Of a stretch of DNA of 64,000 bases, positions 17,670 through 26,221 are shown in pieces (position 1 is the first letter of the stretch; every line of letters starts with the position of its first letter). The notes under the pieces are model-generated. The model saw only the letters and a list, made by a program, of their open reading frames with translations. It was not told the origin of the DNA and searched no databases. The stretch is from contig OY729418.1 of NCBI GenBank assembly GCA_963422275.1, positions 3,224,001 through 3,288,000 on the forward strand. Reading direction: 5' to 3'. The DNA is from G963422275 sp963422275. GTDB lineage: Bacteria > Pseudomonadota > Alphaproteobacteria > Rhodobacterales > Rhodobacteraceae. Made by a program: the position numbers and the translations under genes.

Positions 17670-17855
17670 CGGGAGGGGCTGACAGTCGTGCAGACGTTCC
17701 AGGCGTTTCCGGGCAATGCGGTCGCCAAACGCTGGTTCGAGCAACAGCCGCGGCCCGAAGCCCGGTTTTGCCTTCACTGTGGATTGACCGATGCGCCAGC
17801 CGTCGCGCACCGCAAGTTTGTGCCGTGCGATTGCCGCAACTCCCTCGGTGCAAGG
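17670..17855 (+). pseudogene. IS1595-family transposase N-terminal remnant
   Basis: The plus-strand frame reads LTVVQTFQAFPGNAVAKRWF, then RFCLHCGLTDAP and VPCDCRNSLGARRNG. This is the 'F..FP....A..WF....WP.G..CP.CG' N-terminus and half-degraded zinc ribbon of IS1595 transposases. The DDE domain is absent, and within about 80 bp the frame runs into the upstream region of the ankyrin gene. It is a dead fragment, of a different lineage from the IS1595 pieces at 21.8 and 63.8 kb. Confidence 0.55.
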
Positions 17856-17929
17856 CGAAACGGTCTTTTCAGGCGCATGATTTTCAATGCGCGCTCAGGG
17901 CGAGAAAGCGCAAGGGAGGGAATTGGCTC

Positions 17930-18499
17930 ATGAACGCAACTTCATTCGGCACGCTTGCGTCGGCGCTTGCTCTGTCGCTGGCCCATCCCGCAACCGCAAC
18001 GGACTGCGACAACTGGAACACGCTTGCATTTGCGGGCGCATCCATTGAAATTGTGCGGGGCTGTCTGTCCGCCGGCGCCAACCCGAACGCGCGCGACGAG
18101 CACGGCGGGACGCCCCTTCACCTCGCGGCGGGATGGAGCGACCGCCCGGAGGTTGTCAGGGCATTGCTGTCCGCCGGCGCCAACCCGAACGCGCGCGACG
18201 AGGACGGCGAGACGCCCCTTCACCTCGTGGCGAGATTTAGCGATCACCCGGAGGTTGTCGGGGCATTGCTGGAGGCCGGCGCCGACCCGAGCGCGCGCGA
18301 CGAGGACGGCAGGACGCCCCTTCACTACGCGGCGAAATGGAGCGATCGCCCGGAGGTTGTCGGGGCCTTGCTGGAGGCCGGCGCCGACCCGAGCACGCGC
18401 GCCAAGTACGGCGAGACGCCATTTGATCTCGCGGACGCAAACGAGTCGCTGAGGGGAACCGAAATCTATTGGCGCCTCAACGATGCCAGGTGGCAATAG
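17930..18499 (+). CDS. Secreted ankyrin-repeat protein
   Basis: 189 residues. The ATG at 17930 follows a strong AAGGGAGGG. A signal peptide (MNATSFGTLASALALSLAHPATA, cleaved near ATA-T) is followed by four ankyrin units of exactly 34 residues, each built on GAxPxARDExGxTPLHLAAxWSDRPEVVxALLxA. The DNA repeat is 102 bp and its copies are nearly identical, with a G+C content visibly above the surroundings, so the array is young or recently acquired. Ankyrin proteins bind other proteins, and secreted bacterial ones often act in the periplasm or on a host. Neighbours are transposon debris and an inverted-repeat pair. Confidence 0.85.
   Translation: MNATSFGTLASALALSLAHPATATDCDNWNTLAFAGASIEIVRGCLSAGANPNARDEHGGTPLHLAAGWSDRPEVVRALLSAGANPNARDEDGETPLHLVARFSDHPEVVGALLEAGADPSARDEDGRTPLHYAAKWSDRPEVVGALLEAGADPSTRAKYGETPFDLADANESLRGTEIYWRLNDARWQ
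18071..18478 (+). repeat. Tandem 102-bp repeats inside the ankyrin gene
   Basis: The word GCCGGCGCC starts at 18071, 18173, 18275 and 18377, exactly 102 bp apart. The units share long runs of identical bases, including third codon positions. This points to recent amplification by slippage or recombination and not only to protein-level selection. Confidence 0.85.
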
Positions 18500-19071
18500 C
18501 TGCCGTCATCCGTCCCCGCGCTTCCTGCCTGCCGCTGGCAGGAAGCGGAGAGGCAGGGCGCCCGCTGTTCCGACAGGTTCCGTCGGCGTGGCCTTGTCCT
18601 CCGGCCCAAGGGCGAGCGACACTCCTGGACGCCTTTCGGAAATTCCTTCAGGCTGGATCGCGGCGGTCTGCCCAACCCGCCACCGGCGATCATCGCGCCC
18701 CGCGAAAACGACCGTGGAAACCGTTTGGCTCAATTTGCGATTCGCGGGCAAGGCCAGCAAACCGGTTTCCGAGCATCGGTGAGCTGACGGCGGTGCGGGA
18801 TTGCGCCGAGCTCGGCATTTCGCTGACGCCACCGCTTCCCGGCGGTTCGGCAGGCGCCCATCGCCAAGCCTGCAATTCGCGAATTGAGCCTTGAAATAAC
18901 TCAATATTCGAGTGATACTCTGGCCCTTGGACCCGGAGAGAGTTAGGCAGCAAGATCAACCCGCATCAACCAGTTTGCGGAAGGTTTCTCTAATGCTCGC
19001 CAATCCTATCTGGCATCAAGAGAGACGAGGCATATTTTTGTAAAATGGTTGCGCGGAGGCGAGAGACTAAA
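18500..19071. other. Gap between ankyrin gene and trcR
   Basis: Besides the MITE-like element I see no gene. The GC-rich open frames here on both strands have no domain. The short stretch before the trcR start contains GGAGGCGAGAG, which serves as its ribosome-binding site. Confidence 0.4.
18727..18890. mobile_element. MITE-like 164-bp element bounded by inverted repeats
   Basis: A GGCTCAATTTGCGATTCG word at 18727-18753 faces an inverted relative at 18864-18890. There is no open frame of substance between them. Size and structure resemble a miniature inverted-repeat element mobilised in trans. No target duplication could be identified by eye, so the boundaries are provisional. Confidence 0.4.
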
Positions 19072-19728
19072 ATGGAAAAACCAATCATGACTACCGCAAC
19101 TGCTGTCTGGCTTGTTGACAATACAACGCTTACGTTTGGTCAAATCGCGCATTTCTGCGGAATGCATGAACTGGAGGTGCAGGGAATTGCCGATGGAGAG
19201 GTGGCCGTTGGCATTTTGGGGTTTGACCCGGTTGCCAATTGCCAGCTGGACGCGGACGAAATTACCAGGGGCGAACGGGACCCAGCCTATGCTTTGGTGT
19301 TAAAGGAGAATCCGGCAGCAATTGGCGAGGAGCGCCGCAAAGGACCGCGCTACACACCGCTGTCCAAGCGAAAGGACAGGCCGGCGGCGATCGCGTGGCT
19401 CGTGAAGAACCATCCTGAACTCAGCACTTCGCAGATTTCCAAGCTGGTTGGCACGACAAAGGACACGATTCAAGCTATCCGAGACCGTACGCATTGGAAC
19501 ATGTTGAATATCCAACCCGCTGATCCAGTTGCACTCGGACTTTGTCGCCAGCTTGAACTGGATGGAGCAATCCGCGTGGCTGCGGAAAAAAAGGTGGGGG
19601 AGAAGGAAAAATCGTTTGCCGGAGAGCGGATTGTGTCCACAGAAGAATCACTCAAGTCCGGGCCGGAATCAGGTATTTCTTCGACTCTGTCCAGCCTTGG
19701 GGACTTCAAGCTGAACCCCGACGGTTAG
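19072..19728 (+). CDS. trcR: TrcR-like cell-cycle regulator (DUF1013)
   Basis: 218 residues. The start MEKPIMTTATAVWLVDNTTL and the following FGQIAHFCGMHELEVQGIADGE are the DUF1013 signature. A second helix-turn-helix-like block (ELSTSQISKLVGTTKDTIQ, then AIRDRTHWN) follows. Alphaproteobacteria carry a single such protein. In Caulobacter the homologue TrcR is a transcription-associated cell-cycle factor. The ATG at 19072 is preceded by GGAGGCGAGAG, and homologues start at this place. An upstream ATG at 19045 is less likely. The C-terminal 50 residues are low in complexity. Confidence 0.85.
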   Translation: MEKPIMTTATAVWLVDNTTLTFGQIAHFCGMHELEVQGIADGEVAVGILGFDPVANCQLDADEITRGERDPAYALVLKENPAAIGEERRKGPRYTPLSKRKDRPAAIAWLVKNHPELSTSQISKLVGTTKDTIQAIRDRTHWNMLNIQPADPVALGLCRQLELDGAIRVAAEKKVGEKEKSFAGERIVSTEESLKSGPESGISSTLSSLGDFKLNPDG

Positions 19729-19739
19729 GGCAATTGCAC

Positions 19740-20540
19740 CTAGTGGTGTGGAACGTTAACCCTATCAAGCAGACTGCGCCCGCCGTCTACGGTTAGAATG
19801 TGACCCGTAATGAAGCGGGCACCATCGGACACAAGAAACTGGGCGGCCGCAGCGACTTCACCCGCGTCCGCGATCCGAAGCATCGGAGTCCCCGTTTTGA
19901 TGCTTTCGCGATACTTCGAATTTCCGGCAATTTCCTTTTGTAGCTTTGCGCTCATGACCGATCCGAACCCGATACCATTCACGCGAATGCCATGAGGTGC
20001 CAGAGCGACCGCGAGCGAACGGGTCAACTGGTCTTGGGCGGCGCAGCTTATTGAGTAGTCGAGCAGGGTTGGCTGGGCACGCCTGGCCGCAATCGATGTC
20101 AAGTTGATAATCGAACCTATGATATGATTCTCAGATGGCTCTGACTTGGCCTGCTCAATGAAGCGTCTGGCGATCAATCTTGACAGCTTGTAGTTCTGCC
20201 GCAGGTTTTGATCCAGCATTGTCTCAAGTGTTTCTCTGCCCTCGTGCTCAATGTCGGATTGCAGCACTTGACGACTGGCATTGACGAGGATGTCGACCCG
20301 CTCGAATTCATCGAGTGTCGCGGAGAGAAGGTTCTGCCTGGTCAACTCCTTCCTGAGGTCGCCCACGAAGTAGCGCACATGTTCTGGATCATGTTGAAAC
20401 TCGAATTTCAGCCCGTCCGCGTCCAAGTCGACAAACATCACTCTAGCGCCGTTTTCCACGAATCGACGCGCGATGGCCAAGCCGACCCCACGGGCAGCTC
20501 CAGTCACAATTGTTGATTTTCCTTCGATTGAAAAGCTCAT
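19740..20540 (-). CDS. SDR-family oxidoreductase with altered active site
   Basis: 266 residues. The cofactor motif TGAARGVG (13-20), an Asp after strand 2 (FVDLDADG), the catalytic Ser149 (NLTSIAA) and Tyr162 (LLDYSISC) are at canonical spacing, but the Lys four residues after Tyr is Cys166 (YSISC instead of YxxxK). The C-terminal part, HGIRVNGIGFGSVMS and ITGHILTVDGGRSLL, is ordinary for the family. Without the Lys the usual proton relay is broken, so the protein may be inactive, slow or regulatory. It ends 11 bp from the trcR stop, convergent. Confidence 0.85.
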   Translation of the reverse strand: MSFSIEGKSTIVTGAARGVGLAIARRFVENGARVMFVDLDADGLKFEFQHDPEHVRYFVGDLRKELTRQNLLSATLDEFERVDILVNASRQVLQSDIEHEGRETLETMLDQNLRQNYKLSRLIARRFIEQAKSEPSENHIIGSIINLTSIAARRAQPTLLDYSISCAAQDQLTRSLAVALAPHGIRVNGIGFGSVMSAKLQKEIAGNSKYRESIKTGTPMLRIADAGEVAAAAQFLVSDGARFITGHILTVDGGRSLLDRVNVPHH

Positions 20541-20776
20541 CTTCAGTCCTGCCACGTCATTTAATCTGCTTTGATTCGGTGGATTGGGTGCTGAGCATCT
20601 TGGTGCTGCACAATGACAGTCATCCCGAACCTTGCGGCGGGTTCAAGAAAATTTAGCCGTGCGCTTGTTTAATCCGGTTGTGCGGTCACTTCTTCCTAAT
20701 GTAAACTCCGTACTTCACGCACAGTTCAATTCGATATTCAGCAATGTTGTGGCAGGGTAAACCACGCAGGGGTGCC

Positions 20777-21265
20777 TCATTCTTTCTCGATCCTGCATTG
20801 CAAAGGATGTTCGTTAATTTGGGCAAGGCGGATGACCTGGTTTGCCTTTGTCTCGGCGATCTCATGCGTGAACACGCCCGCAACCCCGACGCCCGTCCGA
20901 TGCACTGCCAGCATCAGTGCAATCGCACGGTCACGCTGCATTTGAAAAACCTGCTCCAGCACGGCGACGACAAATTCCATGGGCGTATAGTCGTCGTTAA
21001 GCAAGACAACCTTGTACATGGGAGACCGCCGGGTCTCCCTCTCCGTGCGGGTCAGTTCTGCGACATCAGACCCGTCTTGACTATCGCTTCTGCGCCGTGT
21101 GGCGTTAACAACGATCTCTAGTGCCAAATTGCCCACCCAACCGGCATTGCTACCTATTTCCCCCAATTCATATATCTGTTTCCCGCCACGCGCAATGGAA
21201 CGGTCGCTGACTCCGAGCAGATTAAAAGCTTGCGCCGGTTGCCTGTTGAACAGTTTCCAAGCCAA
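20777..21265 (-). CDS. clpS: ATP-dependent Clp protease adaptor ClpS
   Basis: The ClpS core is clear: MYKVVLLNDDYTPMEFVVAV, HRTGVGVAGVFTHEIAETKA and the end HPLQCRIEKE. ClpS hands N-degron substrates to ClpAP. The NDD and the His of GVFTHE belong to the N-degron pocket and ClpA contact. The frame is 162 residues from the ATG at 21265, about 50 longer than usual. Homologues have only some 30 residues before the core, so the real start may be a GTG or TTG near 21132-21138. No in-frame ATG lies in between. Confidence 0.9.
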   Translation of the reverse strand: MAWKLFNRQPAQAFNLLGVSDRSIARGGKQIYELGEIGSNAGWVGNLALEIVVNATRRRSDSQDGSDVAELTRTERETRRSPMYKVVLLNDDYTPMEFVVAVLEQVFQMQRDRAIALMLAVHRTGVGVAGVFTHEIAETKANQVIRLAQINEHPLQCRIEKE

Positions 21266-21796
21266 ATCTAAATTGTCGGGAAACTTTTAAATTTTCGGAG
21301 GCTACTGCGTCTTCTGGATGCGCCTTCCTAATTCGCTAGTCGAGCTTGCCCCTTGGGTCACAGCCGAGGAACGCGCGTTGCGTTCCATTGCAGATTGCAG
21401 TGCGGAGAACGGCTTGTCGGCGGGATTCGATCGCGAAATCTCCTGTTGCCCAGACACATGGACCTCGCCGAGTCTCCTTGGTCATGTTCCGAGGCATGGA
21501 CTCCCCCATTTTGATGTGACTCGCGATGAATTGCCGTATCCTGAGGCCCGACACGGCTTTTGGAACAAGCTCATCAGGCCAGGATTCGCGGCTCGCTTCG
21601 ATTTACTGCCATTCCCACACTGAATGAGGCAACGGAATTTCCCGAACTTAACCCGGCGCTGGATTCGCTCGAGATTCAATAAGGTGGCGCATTCTGCGCC
21701 ATAACCACAACCATAACCACAATATGTCGTTAAATTCGGTTTCCTCCTTACCATATCTTCCAATATTGTCCTTTAGATTAAAGGTTCAACTCGTGA
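21266..21796. other. Gap downstream of an IS1595 end, no gene seen
   Basis: No open frame here has a recognisable domain. The stretch contains a short 12-bp duplication of ATAACCACAACC (about 21702-21724) and the diverged 27-bp repeat word at 21783-21805. Weak similarity to the inverted form of that word near 21578-21595 hints at an old element, but it is too poor to assert. Confidence 0.35.
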
Positions 21797-21805
21797 ATCG
21801 CAGGC
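21783..21805 (+). repeat. 27-bp repeat word, diverged copy
   Basis: GGTTCAACTCGTGAATCGC plus AGGC matches 20 of 23 bases of the copy at 17290-17312. It abuts the IS1595 5'-end fragment. Confidence 0.5.
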
Positions 21806-21972
21806 GGCCCGGCGTGTTGCCGTCGTCGGGGAACCGGCGCTGGAAGGCGATGAGGCTGGCGGGGATTTCGGTCATGGGACGGTTCCAAATCAAGAATGTC
21901 AGGCGAACATCCTGTCAACCGACATCTCGGACACAATTCCTTGTGTCGCCAGAGCCATGTGCATAAGCAATT
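21797..21972 (-). pseudogene. IS1595-family element, 5' end fragment
   Basis: On the minus strand an ATG at 21875 opens MTEIPASLIAFQRRFPDDG, the N-terminus of an IS1595 transposase, and homology stops after about 25 codons. The about 100 bp before that ATG, ending in AATTGCTTATGCAC, match the sequence before the transposase start at 63729-63828. A left element end plus a stub of the gene was left behind. It stops 130 bp before the DD-carboxypeptidase start and may shape that gene's promoter. Confidence 0.6.
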
Positions 21973-22103
21973 TAAATGTTTACAGAGCAAATATCGATAC
22001 GATAGATTATGCTCCGAAAACCGACAACGGCGGATATTTTACAAGCGCCGATAACCGAATTATGGCATTTGCCTTGGAAAGGGTAAAGGAGAACAGACAG
22101 GGC

Positions 22104-23459
22104 ATGTTGGTGAGGGTTTTTGCACGGGAGCTAGTCAGGGCCAGCGCGTTTTATATTATAGTAGCGACTGTGGTTTTTTGGGCGAGCGAGTCTGGTTCGG
22201 CGCAATACGCCGCGATGGTCATGGATGCTCGGGATGGCAAGGTGCTCTACAGCAGCAGTGCCGAAACCAAGCTCCATCCAGCGTCCTTGACTAAAATGAT
22301 GACGTTGTACATCGCGTTCGAGGCAGTGGAGAATGGGGAGATCACCCTCGATACGAAGGTCAAGATTTCCCGCTTTGCTGCGTCGGAACCACCGTCAAGG
22401 ATCGGCCTTCGCCCAAGTTCCAGAATTTCCCTCAGATACCTGATACGTGCGGCGGCCGTTCGATCGGCAAACGACGCAGCGACCGCGATTGCGGAAGCGA
22501 TTTCTGGCAGCGAGCAAGCATTTTCGAATCGGATGAATCGCACAGCGCGTGCGATGGGCATGAACAGAACGCATTTCAAGAACGCTCATGGTTTGACACA
22601 AAAGGGACATGTATCGACCGCGAGAGACATGACGATTCTTGCTCGCCACATCATTTACGATTACCCAGACTATTATAATCTGTTCTCGCGCAAGTCGACG
22701 GATGCGGGCATTGCAACGGTCAGGAATACTAACCAAAGGTTCTTGACAAGCTACACGGGCGCCGACGGAATAAAGACTGGGTATACAAACGCGGCGGGGT
22801 TCAATCTCGTCGCGTCCGCTCGTCGGGGGAACAAGAGGATTATCACGACCGTGTTTGGTGGGCGCTCGGTTAACACGCGGAACAACCATGTTGCAGAACT
22901 CATGGACAATGGGTTCAAGATGGCTCGGGCCAATGTCAAGACACGGCGGCCAAATACACCCGAATATGGAATCGGAGAGGTCGTTAGAAGCACAACCAAC
23001 TTTGCGCGCGTGCCCAAGCCTAGGCGCCGTCCCGGATTCACGTCGATCAATCCAGATTACATTGCCTACACTATTGCACAGCAAGTCGCGTCTGCGGAAC
23101 TTGAAACGGTGATGGAGGGAGTAGGCGATGCCGTGGAAGTTAACGAAACATTCGAAATTGGCGTGTCGCGTCCGATTCCGCATCCGAAGCATATAAGCTT
23201 TGCAAATAGCGGTTTGGACGGCGTGCTCAGCGCCGGGATTTTCGTTGGCAAGTTCCCGACACGCCAATCTGCGCAACAGCATTTGCTGAAGTCGACGCTT
23301 GTGGATTTCAGTTCGTTGGGTGAGGCGAGCAAATCGATAGAACTGAGGGGCGGAGCGTACGTGGCCAAGCTCGTCGGGCTGTCAAAAGCGAATGCGCGGA
23401 AGGCTTGTGTGCGCTTGACGGCTCGGAAAATGGAATGCAAGATCGTTTACATCCAGTAA
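22104..23459 (+). CDS. D-alanyl-D-alanine carboxypeptidase with SPOR domain
   Basis: 451 residues. An N-terminal hydrophobic segment (about residues 13-33) is a signal peptide or anchor. The serine peptidase S11 domain has all three motifs: S61-LTK64, S121-A-N123 and K224-T-G. A proline- and arginine-rich linker leads to a C-terminal SPOR domain (GVLSAGIFVGKFPTRQSAQQ to the end) that binds denuded glycan strands at division sites. The enzyme trims peptidoglycan pentapeptides in the periplasm. In-frame starts upstream (21957, 22062) exist. The ATG at 22104 gives a normal signal peptide. Confidence 0.9.
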   Translation: MLVRVFARELVRASAFYIIVATVVFWASESGSAQYAAMVMDARDGKVLYSSSAETKLHPASLTKMMTLYIAFEAVENGEITLDTKVKISRFAASEPPSRIGLRPSSRISLRYLIRAAAVRSANDAATAIAEAISGSEQAFSNRMNRTARAMGMNRTHFKNAHGLTQKGHVSTARDMTILARHIIYDYPDYYNLFSRKSTDAGIATVRNTNQRFLTSYTGADGIKTGYTNAAGFNLVASARRGNKRIITTVFGGRSVNTRNNHVAELMDNGFKMARANVKTRRPNTPEYGIGEVVRSTTNFARVPKPRRRPGFTSINPDYIAYTIAQQVASAELETVMEGVGDAVEVNETFEIGVSRPIPHPKHISFANSGLDGVLSAGIFVGKFPTRQSAQQHLLKSTLVDFSSLGEASKSIELRGGAYVAKLVGLSKANARKACVRLTARKMECKIVYIQ

Positions 23460-23477
23460 TGGCGGCTTCTGGATCAG

Positions 23478-25115
23478 CTATGAGTGACCGTCAGTGCATT
23501 GCAGTGCGGATGGCACCCCTCTTGGTTCAAGCTCGAATGATGCAGCCAAGAGCGTTCGCGTGTAATCGGTGTCGGGACGCTCGAACACGTCGGCCGCGAG
23601 CCCGCGCTCAATAATGTCTCCTGCGTTCATCACGATAATCTTGTGGGAAAGTGCGCGTACCACACGAAGGTCGTGGCTTATGAACAAGTAAGCCAGCTGG
23701 TACTTTCTTTGAAGTTCAAGCAAGAGATCCACGATCTGGGCCTGTACCGTGCGATCCAGAGCCGATGTGGGTTCGTCAAGGATGACGAGTTTGGGCTTCA
23801 AGACGATGGCTCGTGCAATCGCGATTCTCTGCCGCTGTCCGCCGGAGAATTCGTGAGGATAGCGCTGTAGCGCGTCGGGGCCCAGACCAACCTCGACAAG
23901 TGAATCGGCCGCAGCCTTGTCACGTTCCTTCCGCGGCAACGACGAGTGGACGCTGAGCCCTTCAGAGATGATCTCTCTGACGGTCATTCTCGGCGATAGC
24001 GATCCGTAGGGATCCTGAAAGACCATTTGCATGTTTCGCCGCAGGTCGCGAAGGTTCCAGCTTTTCATGTGCTGAATTTCGTTTCCTTCGAACTTGATCT
24101 CACCCACAGACGATACAAGGCGCATCAATGCGAGTGCCAGCGTAGTCTTGCCTGATCCGGATTCTCCCACGATCCCGACGGTTTCACCTCTGCAGATCGT
24201 CAGATTTGCCGAATTGACCGCCTTTACGTGTCCCACAGTGCGTCGCAACAGACCACGCTGGACAGGAAACCAGACCCGGAGATCCTTGGACTCGACCAAG
24301 ACTTCAGCGGCACCGGAGACCGGTTCGGGGTTGCCGGATGGTTCCGATTCCAGCAATTTCTTGGTGTAGGGGTGCTTCGGATCCGAAAAGATCTCATCCG
24401 TCGGTCGGAATTCGACCATGAATCCGTTGTTCATGACGGCTACGCGGTCGGCAATTCGCCTGACGACATTCAAGTCATGCGTGATGAATATCAGCCCCAT
24501 CCCTTCCGACTTCTTCAGGTTGGAAAGCAGCTCGAGGATCTGCGCCTGAATCGTGATGTCCAAAGCCGTAGTGGGCTCATCGGCCACAAGGAGGTCGGGA
24601 CCGTTGGCGAGTGCCATTGCGATCATGACTCGTTGCCTTTGGCCACCCGAAAGCTGATGAGGGTATGATCCCAAACGCGATTCCGGGCCGCTTATGCCTG
24701 TCTTGGCGAGCAATTCGATTATGCGGCTTCTGGCCTCCTCGCCACGCAGGTTTTGGTGGAGCGCAAGACTCTCGCCGATCTGCTTTTTCAGCGTGTGCAA
24801 TGGATTGAGCGAGGTCATGGGTTCTTGGAAGACGAAGCTGACATCGTTTCCGCGAACGCGCCGGAGTTCGGTTGCACTGGCGCCTATCATTTCCTTCTGC
24901 TTGTATTTGACAGACCCTGTTACCTCTGCGCTTTCCGGTAGCAATCCGACGAGCGAGAGGGCCATTGCCGATTTCCCGGAACCAGATTCGCCAACGATTC
25001 CCACCGTTTCTCCAACGCCGACATCGAAGTCGACGCCGCAAACAGCAGGGGTTTCGGCATCCTCTTGGCGGAAGGTGACCGAGAGATCGCGCACGTCAAG
25101 AAGTTTCTCGGCCAC
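23478..25115 (-). CDS. yejF: Peptide ABC transporter, double ATPase subunit YejF
   Basis: 545 residues with two complete ATPase domains. The first has GESGSGKSAMAL, LSGGQRQRVMIAMAL and DEPTTALD. The second has GESGSGKTTLAL, FSGGQRQRIAIARAI and DEPTSALD. Fusion of the two ATPases is the norm for YejF, which powers uptake of peptides (microcin C in E. coli, and host or antimicrobial peptides in some alphaproteobacteria). It starts on the last base of yejE and ends 18 bp from the convergent carboxypeptidase gene. Confidence 0.92.
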   Translation of the reverse strand: MAEKLLDVRDLSVTFRQEDAETPAVCGVDFDVGVGETVGIVGESGSGKSAMALSLVGLLPESAEVTGSVKYKQKEMIGASATELRRVRGNDVSFVFQEPMTSLNPLHTLKKQIGESLALHQNLRGEEARSRIIELLAKTGISGPESRLGSYPHQLSGGQRQRVMIAMALANGPDLLVADEPTTALDITIQAQILELLSNLKKSEGMGLIFITHDLNVVRRIADRVAVMNNGFMVEFRPTDEIFSDPKHPYTKKLLESEPSGNPEPVSGAAEVLVESKDLRVWFPVQRGLLRRTVGHVKAVNSANLTICRGETVGIVGESGSGKTTLALALMRLVSSVGEIKFEGNEIQHMKSWNLRDLRRNMQMVFQDPYGSLSPRMTVREIISEGLSVHSSLPRKERDKAAADSLVEVGLGPDALQRYPHEFSGGQRQRIAIARAIVLKPKLVILDEPTSALDRTVQAQIVDLLLELQRKYQLAYLFISHDLRVVRALSHKIIVMNAGDIIERGLAADVFERPDTDYTRTLLAASFELEPRGVPSALQCTDGHS

Positions 25116-26221
25116 TAAAGTGTCTTCCTTGGGTCGAATGCGTCACGCACACCCTCAAATATGAACACCAGAAGCGACAACATGATTGCAAAGGTGCAGA
25201 ACGCGGTGAAACCGATCCAGGGAGCCTGAAGATTCTGCTTCGCCTGCAACGTCAACTCGCCAAGCGATGGAGCAGATGATGGCAGGCCGAATCCGAGAAA
25301 GTCCAGAGTGGCGAGCGCTCCGATGGTTCCTGTCGTTATGAACGGGAGAAGCGTCACCGTCGCGACGAGAGCGTTCGGAAGCACGTGTCGAAACATTATC
25401 AGGCGGTTTGACACGCCCAGAGCTCGGGCAGCGCGAACATACTCGAAATTTCTGGCACGGAGACATTCTGCCCTGACGACCCCTACCAATGCGGTCCAGC
25501 TGAACATGGTCATTAGAATAACAAGCAGCCAGAAGTTCATCTGCCAAATGGCGGCTACAATGATGATTATGTAGAGCGATGGGGTGCTGCCCCAAATTTC
25601 GATGAGACGCTGAAAGAAAAGATCGATGAGACCGCCGAAAAACCCTTGGATGGCACCAGCAGCCAAGCCGATTGCCGAGGATGCAAGAGTCACAACGATC
25701 GTGAACAGTATCGATACCCTGAACCCGTAAATCACTCGCGCCAAGATGTCTCTGGCAGTGTCGTCGGTTCCAAGCCAGTGTTCGATGTCCGGCGGCGAGG
25801 GAGCGGGCTGTCCGAGATCGTTCACCGTGTCGTGGGAATACGGCACGAGCGGCCAGAGCAGCCATCCCTTCTCGATCTGCTCGCCGTCGACAAATCCGTC
25901 GGTGGCATCCTCGATCAGTTCCTCTGGCGCATCAAAGCAAGCGTCCATTCCTCCGGTTATGATTAGGCAGGACACCTCGATATCGCGATACACAGCTTCC
26001 GTCGGCAGTTCCCCCCCAAACGCCGTCTCGGGATGGAAGGATAATATTGGGGTGTAATACTCCCCCCTGTACTGCAACAGGAGTGGCTTGTCGTTGGAGA
26101 TGAACTCGGCGAACAGCGAGATGCCGAACAAGGCGGAGAAGATCCACAGAGACCAAAACGCACGACGATTGGAGCGGAAGTTGCGCCAGCGTCGCCGGGC
26201 AAGTGGCGACAGCCGGATCAT
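25115..26221 (-). CDS. yejE: Peptide ABC transporter permease YejE
   Basis: 368 residues. It starts MIRLSPLARRRWRNFRSNRR and, as usual for YejE, has a long periplasmic stretch between the first and second helices. There follow WLGTDDTARDILARVIYGFR and the permease EAA loop (VRAARALGVSNRLIMFRHV), ending FEGVRDAFDPRKTL. It forms the inner-membrane channel with YejB. Starts overlap at both borders, so translation is probably coupled across the operon. Confidence 0.92.
   Translation of the reverse strand: MIRLSPLARRRWRNFRSNRRAFWSLWIFSALFGISLFAEFISNDKPLLLQYRGEYYTPILSFHPETAFGGELPTEAVYRDIEVSCLIITGGMDACFDAPEELIEDATDGFVDGEQIEKGWLLWPLVPYSHDTVNDLGQPAPSPPDIEHWLGTDDTARDILARVIYGFRVSILFTIVVTLASSAIGLAAGAIQGFFGGLIDLFFQRLIEIWGSTPSLYIIIIVAAIWQMNFWLLVILMTMFSWTALVGVVRAECLRARNFEYVRAARALGVSNRLIMFRHVLPNALVATVTLLPFITTGTIGALATLDFLGFGLPSSAPSLGELTLQAKQNLQAPWIGFTAFCTFAIMLSLLVFIFEGVRDAFDPRKTL

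Noticed and set aside
21700..21724. Short tandem CCATAACCACAA copies as a regulatory repeat or CRISPR-like array
   Set aside because: Only two units of 12 bp without spacers. Too short to mean more than slippage.
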